Shown: in pieces, positions 1 to 5,842 of the stretch
Layout: each line of letters opens with the position of its first letter
Position numbering within the stretch: position 1 is the first letter of the stretch
Source of the DNA: an uncultured Methylocystaceae bacterium
Lineage (GTDB): Bacteria; Pseudomonadota; Alphaproteobacteria; Rhizobiales; Beijerinckiaceae
Length of the DNA: 8,552 bases
Direction: 5' to 3'
Assembly: GCA_945956975.1 (NCBI GenBank)
Contig: CAMFKC010000071.1
Location: 1-8,552, forward strand
The notes under the pieces: model-generated
What the model was told of the DNA's origin: nothing
Database searches by the model: none
What the model saw: the letters and a program-made list of their open reading frames with translations, nothing else
Position numbers and translations under genes: made by a program

Positions 1-205
1 GCACCGTCTCGATCCGGCCGGAGGGCGCCAGCTGCACCATCCGCCCCCGCTCCAGGAGGTTCGCGACCAGGCTGGTGATGAAGACCGTCTTGCCGGCGCG
101 CGACAGGCCGGTGACGCCGAGGCGCAGGCCCGTGCCCTTCACGTAATCGGCGAGCGACGACGCGGCGACGCGGGTCTCGAAGAGGAAATCGGACAGGATC
201 GACAA
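1..205 (-). CDS. ycjX: YcjX-family (DUF463) P-loop GTPase-like protein, N-terminal fragment
   Basis: Only the first 68 codons are inside the window; the gene continues past the left edge. Read on the minus strand, the frame opens at a TTG (205-203) preceded by GGAG six bases upstream, which is why I chose this start; no ATG fits the N-terminus. Residues 29-47 carry the conserved YcjX block with a Walker A loop GLSRAGKT at residues 33-40, followed by VFITSLVANLL. This Walker A context is typical of the YcjX/DUF463 family, a predicted nucleotide-binding protein of unknown role, often encoded beside a YcjF-type membrane protein and linked in some bacteria to envelope stress. Neither the remaining GTPase motifs nor the neighbour can be seen. 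The family call rests on the P-loop block; GTP hydrolysis is inferred from the family. Confidence 0.82.
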   Translation of the reverse strand, partial: MSILSDFLFETRVAASSLADYVKGTGLRLGVTGLSRAGKTVFITSLVANLLERGRMVQLAPSGRIETV

Positions 206-278
206 TCTGGGCTCCGGCGGGCGCCTCCGAGATAGGCGTTGCCCGGGGTTTTGCCAACGGGCGGACAAAGTGCGAGCG

Positions 279-302
279 GCGCCATGCATTTACGCATGGC
301 GC
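279..302. repeat. Perfect 9-bp inverted repeat (6-base loop) between divergent genes
   Basis: The arms GCGCCATGC and GCATGGCGC are exactly complementary and separated by ATTTAC. The element lies between the divergent ycjX-like gene and the exported-protein gene at 407. No T-run follows on either strand, so it does not look like an intrinsic terminator. It could be an operator-type dyad just upstream of the putative promoter at 307-336. A regulator-binding role is inference only. Confidence 0.4.
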
Positions 303-306
303 GCGA

Positions 307-336
307 TTGACCGCAGGTTTCCAAGGCCTCTAGCAT
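307..336 (+). promoter_or_regulatory. Putative sigma-70-type promoter for the exported-protein gene at 407
   Basis: TTGACC (307-312) matches the -35 consensus at 5 of 6 positions. It is followed after 18 bp by TAGCAT (331-336), 4 of 6 for the -10. Transcription would begin near 343 and give a leader of about 65 bases before the ATG at 407. This is a by-eye consensus match in GC-rich DNA, so it is tentative. Confidence 0.4.
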
Positions 337-406
337 GAGCCTGAGGGTTCGTTTACCGCCGAGGCGGCTGGCCGGGCTCGTCCCGCAACAACCGACACGA
401 GGCAAC

Positions 407-874
407 ATGAACCGCTCGCTCCTGATGCTCGCCGCGCTCGCCGGCGCCCTGACGCTCATCTCCGCTGCGTCCGCGCAGACGTTCAAGGCGAAGAAATTCG
501 GCGAGGCCAATGGCTGGACCGTCAACGCCAACATGGCGGACGACCAGTACATGAACTGCGGCGCCGTGGCGCCGGGCGCGTCCTATGCCGCGCTCGAAAA
601 AAGCACGGAGGGCTGGACCCTGACCTTCGCCAGCAAGGCGAAGGGCGAAAACGCCAAGGGATCGCTCGCCATCGACGGCAAGGCGACGAACGTGACCTTC
701 GACAAGTTCGACGAAGGCAAGTACGGCGTCTTCCTCAAGCCGGCGCAAGTGAAGGCGTTGCAGGCCGGCAAGGCGCTGATCGTCAAGACGAACGCCGACG
801 AAATCACGCTTCCGATCGAGGGCCTCGCCGCGGTTACGCGCAAGGTCGAGGAATGCGTGAAGAAGAATTCGTAG
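407..874 (+). CDS. Small exported protein of unknown function, two cysteines
   Basis: A 155-residue protein. I start it at ATG 407 rather than the in-frame ATG at 335, because 407 has GAGG four bases upstream and gives a clean Sec signal peptide: basic MNR, a hydrophobic stretch at residues 4-20, and a likely cut after ASA (residue 23, before QTF). The mature part is about 132 residues, rich in Lys, Ala and Gly, with only two Cys (C51, C150) near its two ends. These could form a disulfide in the periplasm. A short motif near the mature N-terminus (FGEANGWTV, residues 31-39) resembles the opening of other small alphaproteobacterial periplasmic proteins, but I cannot name the family. The next gene, also exported, begins 77 bp downstream on the same strand. 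No enzymatic motif is visible. Confidence 0.8.
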   Translation: MNRSLLMLAALAGALTLISAASAQTFKAKKFGEANGWTVNANMADDQYMNCGAVAPGASYAALEKSTEGWTLTFASKAKGENAKGSLAIDGKATNVTFDKFDEGKYGVFLKPAQVKALQAGKALIVKTNADEITLPIEGLAAVTRKVEECVKKNS

Positions 875-951
875 TGAACGCAGGCAAAAGCGATGGCGCG
901 CCGCCGCTGCCGCATAATCGCGTTTGAAATCTCGAAATGGAGCGACCGACT

Positions 952-1241
952 ATGAAGATTGCGACGATCCCGTTCTGACCTGCCTTGCGGTAGCGCTCGC
1001 CACGCCTGCCTTGGCCTCGCCCAACGATCCCAGCCGGTTTCCTGTGTGCTCTTCCTTCGCGAAGGCCGCGCTGAAGTGGAACAACATGGCGAAATCGATG
1101 GGCTGCAAGCTGCCCGGCAGCGAGGTGAAGCAGACCGAAGCGTCGAAGTTCAAATGGTGCATGGGCACCAACGATGCTGATTTCCGGATACGGTCGCCGC
1201 AGGCGGCTGGCCACCGGGCGGCCCTTCAGAAACACTGCTAG
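952..1241 (+). pseudogene. Small exported cysteine protein, frameshifted within its signal peptide
   Basis: The ATG at 952 has GGAG nine bases upstream and begins MKIATIPF, then meets TGA at 976-978. The frame shifted by one (from about 975) continues as LTCLAVALATPALAS and on to TAG at 1239-1241. Joining the two frames with one extra base near 970-977 gives a complete Sec signal peptide (cut after ALA or ALAS) and a mature protein of about 75 residues with four Cys, in contexts VCSS, GCKL, WCMG and a C-terminal KHC, probably two disulfides. Without the shift the only start for the long frame is a TTG at 924, which would give an acidic N-terminus and no signal peptide; I consider that unlikely. 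Either the gene carries a real one-base deletion or the base was lost in sequencing. Function unknown. Confidence 0.65.
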
Positions 1242-1345
1242 AAGCAGCACGGTGAAACTTTCACGCTGAACTGAGACGCCCGACGCCTCATTCCGCGGGC
1301 GCAATTCCCAGGCGCTCGGTCACGAGAGCAATCTCGGGCGCCTGG

Positions 1346-1368
1346 CGGCGCGAAGCTTTGTCGCGCCG
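1346..1368. terminator. Putative hairpin between convergent genes
   Basis: Arms CGGCGCGA and TCGCGCCG (8 bp, perfect) enclose a 7-base loop. The hairpin lies in the 163-bp gap between the stop of the + gene at 1241 and the stop of the - gene at 1405. A second perfect 8-bp inverted repeat (1308-1315 with 1338-1345) sits immediately before it. There is no clear U-tract, so termination is inferred mainly from position. Confidence 0.35.
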
Positions 1369-1404
1369 TCAAACTCCAGCGTCCGCTCGGCAGACGCCAA
1401 GGCC

Positions 1405-1887
1405 TCAGCAGCCTTCTTCCCAGCGCACGTCGAGCGATTGTGGGCCCGCGGAACTGTTCCACTCGATGCGCCCGGCGCCGCCCTGGCTGCCGCCGTCATT
1501 CCTGAATTTCGGATCGCGCTTGCCCTTGATCAGCCGCACCGGCGTCCCGGCGACCAGGCCCGACCAATAGCTTCCCTTGTCCGGCGACTTTGCCGCGGCG
1601 ACGAACAGAATTTTGCCGTCGATCTTGAAGACAGCCGTTTTCTTGGGATCCTGGATATCGAACAGCGCGAGATTTTCCTTGCCGCGATAGACCGCAAAGC
1701 TGCAGCCGGACGAATTCCATTTCTCCATGTCGGCGTAGGCGATCGGCTTGAAGCTGCTGGCGGATAGCGCAGGCGGCGCGCCTTGCGCCTTCACCGGGGA
1801 TGCTGCGCCATCAAGAGCGCTGGCGAAGCCTATCGCGACCAATGCATGAAAAATTAGCACAACCATCACGACGCTTGCCCTCCGCAT
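1405..1887 (-). CDS. Small exported or membrane-anchored protein of unknown function
   Basis: A 160-residue protein. Starting at ATG 1887 gives a basic MRR followed by a hydrophobic segment (residues 6-24) and a possible signal peptidase cut after ASA (residue 24) or VKA (residue 34). A GGAGGG lies inside this reading, 9-12 bases before a GTG at 1869 and an ATG at 1866, so translation might start there. I prefer 1887 because the shorter forms lose the positive charges expected ahead of a signal peptide. The mature region has WNSSGCSF (C62), several short beta-like stretches (for example AVFKIDGKILFVAA), and ends exactly at a second Cys (C160, in WEEGC), suggesting a disulfide tying the end back to C62. 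It is transcribed divergently from the L,D-transpeptidase-like gene at 2091. I do not recognise the family. Confidence 0.75.
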   Translation of the reverse strand: MRRASVVMVVLIFHALVAIGFASALDGAASPVKAQGAPPALSASSFKPIAYADMEKWNSSGCSFAVYRGKENLALFDIQDPKKTAVFKIDGKILFVAAAKSPDKGSYWSGLVAGTPVRLIKGKRDPKFRNDGGSQGGAGRIEWNSSAGPQSLDVRWEEGC

Positions 1888-2021
1888 GGCGCCCGGTTCG
1901 CAGCGATCGGCGTCGCTTGTTTGTCCAAAACGTCGCGCATGAACACGGGCTGAGCCGTTCCCATCATGACTTCGCCGCGCTTGCGCTGGCAAGCCCGCGC
2001 CCTGCGTACGCGCCCTAAAAC

Positions 2022-2051
2022 TTGCCATTCCCCATGGTTTTCCGGCATAAA
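2022..2051 (+). promoter_or_regulatory. Putative promoter for the YkuD-like lipoprotein gene
   Basis: TTGCCA (2022-2027) is followed after 18 bp by CATAAA (2046-2051) in the 203-bp divergent region between 1887 and 2091. The leader would be about 35 bases. Two half-good hexamers found by eye; tentative. The rest of this divergent gap holds no structure I can support. Confidence 0.3.
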
Positions 2052-2090
2052 GCCGTCAGGCGTAGCAGAGTGCCGGAGAGTGCCGCGACC

Positions 2091-2762
2091 ATGATCACGA
2101 CAGACCAATCCACACGCACCAGGCGTTTCGACCGCCGCTCGCTTCTGCTCGGCGCCGCCGCCGGCTTCGGGGCGGCCAGCCTTGGGGGCTGCATGGCGAC
2201 CGACGGCATGAGCCGTGCGGAAGCCGAGAAATGGTACGGCGCGGTCGACGACAAGAAGTTCCAGATCCCGGCGGTCGACATCGGCAAGATCGATCCGAAA
2301 TACTATCGCCGCAAGATTGCGTTCGACAGCAAGGAAGCGCCGGGCACGATCATCGTCGATCCGAGCAAGTATTATGTCTACCGTATCGAGGGCGACGGCA
2401 TGGCGACGCGCTACGGCGCAAACGTCGGCCGCGAAGGCTTTCTGTGGAGCGGCGACGCATATGTCGGGCGCAAGGCCGAATGGCCGGTCTGGACGCCACC
2501 GGCCGAAATGATCAAGCGCCAGCCGGAAGCGGCAAAATATGCGCGCGGCATGCCGCCGGGCCTCGAAAATCCGCTCGGCGCGCGCACGCTCTACCTCTAT
2601 CAGAACGGGCGCTACACGCTCTACACGATCTACTCGACCAGCGATCCCGAAACGATCGGCACGAACCTTACCAGCGGCTGCACGGGCCTGCTGACGCAAG
2701 ACATGTTCGACCTTTACGATCGCACGCCAGTGAAAACGAAGGTCGTGGTTCTGCCGGCGTAA
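2091..2762 (+). CDS. YkuD-type L,D-transpeptidase-like lipoprotein with altered catalytic motif
   Basis: A 223-residue protein. I start it at ATG 2091, preceded by GGAGAG 10-12 bases upstream, because this places the export signal near the N-terminus; in-frame TTG 2022 and ATG 2034 give longer, less typical leaders. Residues 15-34 read as a Tat-like signal (RRSLLLG) ending in a lipobox LGGC with C34 as the lipidated Cys. The mature part follows the rhizobial YkuD pattern: GTIIVDP (85-91), GREGFLWSG (113-121), EWPVWTPPAEM (130-140), NPLGAR (160-165) and the active-site block at 178-201. YkuD enzymes form or remodel 3-3 peptidoglycan cross-links, or attach proteins to peptidoglycan. Here C197 is present, but the motif His is Tyr (Y181, in IYSTSDPETIG) and the usual CIRM reads CTGL. 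The fold call is firm; activity is doubtful. Confidence 0.85.
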   Translation: MITTDQSTRTRRFDRRSLLLGAAAGFGAASLGGCMATDGMSRAEAEKWYGAVDDKKFQIPAVDIGKIDPKYYRRKIAFDSKEAPGTIIVDPSKYYVYRIEGDGMATRYGANVGREGFLWSGDAYVGRKAEWPVWTPPAEMIKRQPEAAKYARGMPPGLENPLGARTLYLYQNGRYTLYTIYSTSDPETIGTNLTSGCTGLLTQDMFDLYDRTPVKTKVVVLPA

Positions 2763-2777
2763 CAAGTCGGTGCGCGC

Positions 2778-2811
2778 GTCGGCTTCTCTCGCTAGCCGGG
2801 AGAGGGCCGAC
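2778..2811. terminator. Putative bidirectional terminator hairpin
   Basis: GTCGGC pairs with GCCGAC and, inside a small 2x1 internal loop, CTCTC pairs with GAGAG around a 9-base loop, giving 11 bp in total. It sits in the 64-bp gap between the convergent stops at 2762 (+) and 2827 (-). There is no strong U-tract on either side, so the role is inferred from position and symmetry. Confidence 0.45.
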
Positions 2812-2826
2812 GTCAGCGGCGCATCG

Positions 2827-3846
2827 CTAACGCGACTGTCTTTGCGCCATCAGCGCCGTCACCTGCGCGACCGCAGCGTCCACCAGCGCGTGCGTCGCGC
2901 GCAGGGGCCCGATCTCGACTGCGGCCATGTTGAACAGCGCCTTCGCGAAATTGGGCGTCGGCTTGCCCTCGGCGTCGAACAGGGCGAGATCGGCGTCGGG
3001 GCCCGCGGCGACGCCTGACGCGATGTTCGTCGCATAATTCAGGATGCGTTGTGTCTCCGGCCCGCAGGATAATTTCGGCAGCGGCGGCAGGCTCGCGCCA
3101 ATGCGCGGATCGGGCCCAAGGGCGGTTCCGGGGTAGGGCAGCATGGCGAGCCGCACCGGCTGGGCCTTTGGCTCCCGCGCTTCCATCGCGCCGAGCCCCG
3201 CGGCAATCGTGGGCGTCGCCATCATCCGTCCCACCCGATCCGGCACGACCGAGCGGCGCATGCCGGCGATTTTCCCGCGTTTGCGCGCGCCGACCGCGGG
3301 CCGGTGCGCGGAGAGCCACCGCGCGCGCAACGTCGAGCCGAGGCCATGCGTGGTCAGCCCCTTCGGCTCCGGTCCGAGCATGCGCCGGCCCGCCATGCGG
3401 CGCGCCGGCGCGCGGACGGACACGGGCGCGCCGCATTGCGCGGGCGCCCAGCGGCTGACGATTGCGCGCGCCGTGTGCAGGCCGAAGTCGATGTAATAGC
3501 GGCGGAGCAATTGCGCAGCGCCGGCAGCGCCCTCGGCGGCGCTGGCGAAGGCGACGTGGCCTTCGGTGTCGGACGCAATCTCGCCGGTCCAGCCCGCCTT
3601 TTTCACGCACCAGTAATTGTTGAGCCGCACGCAGCGCGACAGGCCCCTAAAGTCGCGTCCGAGCGCGAGTCCCAGGGCCTGCTCGGGCGGAAGGTCGAGA
3701 TTGAGCGCGCCCTGCCGGCGCCAATTGTCGACCGCGCGCTGCGCAGGAAGATAGGTCGCAGCCGTCATCCGCGCGACATCCGGCATTTGCGGCCAGTGCG
3801 CCGACGCCAGAAGCGACACGCCGAGCGCGAAGAGTTCGGGCGTCAT
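2827..3846 (-). CDS. Structural-protein-P5-like protein, possible cell-wall-associated
   Basis: A 339-residue protein starting at ATG 3846 with GAGGG seven bases upstream; that SD overlaps the end region of the phosphatase gene, whose stop is 10 bp away, so the two are probably co-transcribed. Residues 69-135 resemble the 'structural protein P5'-like block found in phage and alphaproteobacterial proteins: LSRCVRLNNYWCVKKAGWTG, then DTEGHVAFASAAEG, then LHTARAIVSRWAP. In that family the block is thought to relate to a lysozyme or transglycosylase-like fold, but I cannot point to catalytic residues. Residues 140-210 are Arg-rich and low in recognisable motifs. The C-terminal 80 residues (PLPKLSCGPET onward) look globular, with an Asp-rich DADLALFDAEG turn. 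There is no clear signal peptide, though the first 18 residues are fairly hydrophobic. Family assignment moderate; function unknown. Confidence 0.7.
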   Translation of the reverse strand: MTPELFALGVSLLASAHWPQMPDVARMTAATYLPAQRAVDNWRRQGALNLDLPPEQALGLALGRDFRGLSRCVRLNNYWCVKKAGWTGEIASDTEGHVAFASAAEGAAGAAQLLRRYYIDFGLHTARAIVSRWAPAQCGAPVSVRAPARRMAGRRMLGPEPKGLTTHGLGSTLRARWLSAHRPAVGARKRGKIAGMRRSVVPDRVGRMMATPTIAAGLGAMEAREPKAQPVRLAMLPYPGTALGPDPRIGASLPPLPKLSCGPETQRILNYATNIASGVAAGPDADLALFDAEGKPTPNFAKALFNMAAVEIGPLRATHALVDAAVAQVTALMAQRQSR

Positions 3847-3856
3847 TCCAGCGCCC

Positions 3857-4390
3857 TCAGTCGAGGTCGTCCACGCCCTCGACGAGCATGGATGGAGTCA
3901 CGAACCGTTCGAGCCGGCCTGCGCCCCATTCGGCCTTCGCCCAGGGCGTGTCGCCGAGCTCGACGACAGCGAGGCCCGAAGTCGGGAATTTCATTTCCAT
4001 ATGCGCGAGGGCCTGTGCGTCTCCCTCCCCGGAGATGCGCAGGGCGAAATCGGCGAGGCCGGGATTGTGGCCCACGACCAGCATGGTCTGCACGAGTTCC
4101 GGCGTCTTGTGCAACTCCGCCATCAGGATGAAGTCTTCAGCGAGATAGAGCGCTGGATCGATCAGCGTCTTGAAGTTGCGGCCTGTTTCGCCCATCACGC
4201 AATCCAGCGTCTCGCGGGTGCGCTGAGCGTCTGAAATCACCGCGAGATTGGGCAACAGTTTCTCCTCGACCAGATAGCGGCCGACGCGGGCTGCATCCTC
4301 GCGGCCGCGCCGCGTCAGCGGACGCTGGCGGTCGCCGCCCCCGGCTTCGCGGGCGGCCTTGGCGTGTCGGAGAAGGACGAGACGGTGCAT
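3857..4390 (-). CDS. SixA-like histidine phosphatase family protein
   Basis: A 177-residue cytoplasmic protein of the histidine phosphatase (phosphoglycerate-mutase-like) superfamily. The N-terminal LVLLRHAKA places the phospho-accepting His at H9 next to R8. PLTRRGREDA (residues 24-33) and SDAQRTRET (53-61) supply the usual Arg contacts, and LVVGHNPG (104-111) carries the second catalytic His, H108. Size and motif order fit SixA, which in Escherichia coli dephosphorylates phosphohistidine on signalling or PTS phosphocarriers; the substrate here is not shown. ATG 4390 begins just before the core motif and no better start is visible; I see no strong Shine-Dalgarno. The P5-like gene follows after 10 bp. 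The divergent fmdB-like gene starts 104 bp away, and that gap holds no promoter I can support. Confidence 0.88.
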   Translation of the reverse strand: MHRLVLLRHAKAAREAGGGDRQRPLTRRGREDAARVGRYLVEEKLLPNLAVISDAQRTRETLDCVMGETGRNFKTLIDPALYLAEDFILMAELHKTPELVQTMLVVGHNPGLADFALRISGEGDAQALAHMEMKFPTSGLAVVELGDTPWAKAEWGAGRLERFVTPSMLVEGVDDLD

Positions 4391-4494
4391 GGCGCAAGGC
4401 TAGCGGGTTGCCGCGCCATTGGCGAGGGGCGGGCGCTTGCCTTTCCGCGCGCCAGAAAGCACAGAGGAGCGACGACATTTCGACGGGGCCGACC

Positions 4495-4734
4495 ATGCCG
4501 CTCTACGCCTATCGCTGCGAGGATTGCGACACGCATTTCGAGACGCTCGTGCGCTCCGGCGACACGCCGGAATGCCCGGCCTGCCATTCCATCCACCTCG
4601 ACCGCCAACTCTCGCTGATCGCCAAGCCCGCGCCCGGCGGGGAAGGGGGCGGCATGGAGATGGCCGGCGCCTGTGATGGCGCGGGCGGCTGCGGCATGTG
4701 TCCCGCGATGGCGGGCATGGAGGCGTGCGGGTAG
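4495..4734 (+). CDS. FmdB-family zinc-ribbon protein
   Basis: A 79-residue protein. MPLYAYRC at the very N-terminus, with paired cysteines C8-x-x-C11 and C27-x-x-C30, is the hallmark of the FmdB / CxxC-CxxC regulatory-protein family, small zinc ribbons of unclear role named after a gene linked to formamidase regulation in Methylophilus. I chose ATG 4495 because family members begin with this MPLY(E/A)Y motif; upstream in-frame starts lack it. The Shine-Dalgarno is weak (a GGGG run about ten bases upstream). The tail from residue 48 is Gly, Met and Cys rich (C60, C66, C69, C78 and five Met), which could bind a metal. A double palindrome and the hydrolase gene follow on the same strand. Confidence 0.88.
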   Translation: MPLYAYRCEDCDTHFETLVRSGDTPECPACHSIHLDRQLSLIAKPAPGGEGGGMEMAGACDGAGGCGMCPAMAGMEACG

Positions 4735-4737
4735 GCT

Positions 4738-4794
4738 GGAGCGCGAGCCTTCAGGCTCGCAGCCAGAACATGCGAGCCTGAAGGCTCGCGGTCC
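4738..4794. repeat. REP-like pair of inverted palindromes
   Basis: Two hairpins (4743-4760 and 4772-4789), each with 7-bp arms GCGAGCC/GGCTCGC and a 4-base loop (TTCA, TGAA), lie head to head 11 bases apart. They are reverse complements of each other, so together they form a perfect 19-bp inverted repeat (4742-4760 with 4772-4790), extendable outward by three more pairs after one mismatch. This architecture is that of a REP/BIME-type intergenic repeat. It separates the fmdB-like stop from the hydrolase start. It could cap or stabilise mRNA, or reduce readthrough. Whether it recurs elsewhere in the genome cannot be seen here. Confidence 0.7.
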
Positions 4795-4809
4795 GGGAGG
4801 AAAAAGGGC

Positions 4810-5700
4810 ATGACCGACGACCTGTTCGCGCCGCTCGGCCAGAGAAGGATTGTTTCGGCCAACGGCATCGACTTTGAACTGTGGGAAAGCGGCGGCGGCG
4901 AGAAGTTCGCGCTCTTTCTGCATGGCTTCCCCGAACACGCGATCTCCTGGCGCTTCCAGGCGCCGCTGCTGGCGTCGCTCGGCTATCGCGTCTGGGTCGT
5001 GAACCAGCGCGGCTACGGCGGCACGACGACGCCGGCGGAAAAATCCGCCTATTCGCTGAAGAACCTGACCGAGGACGTGGGCGCGCTGATCGACGCCGCG
5101 CATGCCGAAAAGCCTTCAACATCGACGACGCTGATCGCGCACGACTGGGGCGCGCTCGTCGCGTGGACATTCGCTGCGCGGAGAATGCGGCCGCTCGAGA
5201 AGCTGATCATCTGCAACGTGCCGCATCCGCTCTGTTTCAGGCGGGAATACCAGCGCAATCCGAAGCAGAAGAAGAAATCCTGGTACACGCGCTTCTTTCA
5301 GATTCCCTGGCTGCCGGAGACGCTGCTCGGCCGCAAGGGCGGCGCACCGATCGCCAAGATGCTGCGGGACACCAGCGCGAACCGCGCCAATTTCCCGCGC
5401 GAAATTCTCTCGATCTACGCCGCCAACGCCGCCCGGCCGGGCGGCATGCGCGCGATGATCAACTGGTATCGCAGCGCCATGAACGACCTGATGGCTGCGA
5501 CGGACCTCGGCCAGAAGATCGAGGTTCCCACGCTGATCTGCTGGGGCGAAAAGGACGTCGCGCTCGAAGTCTCGACGCTCGAAGGCACCGACCAGTATGT
5601 GCGCGACGTGAGGATCGTGCGCCTGCCCAAGGCCTCGCACTGGGTGCAGCAGGACGCGCCCGACGAGGTCAACGCCGCCATACGGGAATTTCTGGCCTAG
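4810..5700 (+). CDS. Alpha/beta hydrolase, epoxide-hydrolase type
   Basis: A 296-residue soluble protein whose length suits the epoxide hydrolase / haloalkane dehalogenase group. The ATG at 4810 has GGAGG nine bases upstream. LFLHGFPE (residues 36-42, oxyanion-hole region) is followed by the nucleophile elbow LIAHDWGALVAW, with Asp112 as nucleophile. WGEKDVAL (245-252) supplies the acidic residue D249, and ASHWVQQDAP (275-284) supplies the general base H277. An Asp nucleophile followed by WG, HGFPE, and cap-domain tyrosines such as Y159 (SWYTRFF) and Y220 (NWYR) favour an epoxide hydrolase over a dehalogenase or esterase. The substrate cannot be predicted. It may be co-transcribed with the fmdB-like gene 75 bp upstream, although a REP-like palindrome lies between them. 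A strong hairpin follows its stop. Confidence 0.88.
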   Translation: MTDDLFAPLGQRRIVSANGIDFELWESGGGEKFALFLHGFPEHAISWRFQAPLLASLGYRVWVVNQRGYGGTTTPAEKSAYSLKNLTEDVGALIDAAHAEKPSTSTTLIAHDWGALVAWTFAARRMRPLEKLIICNVPHPLCFRREYQRNPKQKKKSWYTRFFQIPWLPETLLGRKGGAPIAKMLRDTSANRANFPREILSIYAANAARPGGMRAMINWYRSAMNDLMAATDLGQKIEVPTLICWGEKDVALEVSTLEGTDQYVRDVRIVRLPKASHWVQQDAPDEVNAAIREFLA

Positions 5701-5706
5701 ACACGC

Positions 5707-5740
5707 AAAAAAAAGCCCCGGACAAAGTCCGGGGCTCCTT
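5707..5740. terminator. Strong intrinsic terminator, bidirectional, best on minus strand
   Basis: A perfect 10-bp stem (5714-5723 with 5727-5736; arms AGCCCCGGAC and GTCCGGGGCT) closes on a 3-base AAA loop. On the minus strand it is followed by eight T (the A-run at 5707-5714), a textbook rho-independent terminator for the cold shock gene. On the plus strand the tail is only CCTTTC, adequate but weaker, for the hydrolase whose stop is 13 bases upstream of the stem. Confidence 0.9.
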
Positions 5741-5745
5741 TCGGC

Positions 5746-5784
5746 AAGCCCGCATGCGAAGCGCGAAGCGTTCACATGCGGCTT
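5746..5784 (-). other. Secondary structure in the cold shock gene 3' untranslated region
   Basis: AAGCC-C-GCATG (5746-5756) pairs with CATGCGGCTT (5775-5784) as a 10-bp stem with one bulged base and an 18-base loop that contains a tandem GCGAAGC repeat. It lies between the cold shock stop (5843) and the terminator, so it would be part of that gene's 3' UTR. Any regulatory role is unknown. Confidence 0.3.
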
Positions 5785-5842
5785 GTCTGGGTCAGGCCAA
5801 TTCGCGCCAGTACATCCGTGACTGCAAAAAAGCCGTCCCGGT

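Noticed and set aside
1252..1264. Palindrome GTGAAACTTTCAC just after the frameshifted gene
   Set aside because: A usable hairpin would have only five pairs with a three-base loop and no U-tract; too weak to call a terminator.
1866..2765. Long minus-strand open frame (299 codons) opposite the YkuD-like gene
   Set aside because: Arg/Ala/His-rich composition typical of an antisense shadow; the plus strand carries a clear protein family in the same place.
3304..4131. Plus-strand open frame opposite the P5-like and phosphatase genes
   Set aside because: No recognisable motif; it spans two real minus-strand genes and is explained by codon bias on the opposite strand.
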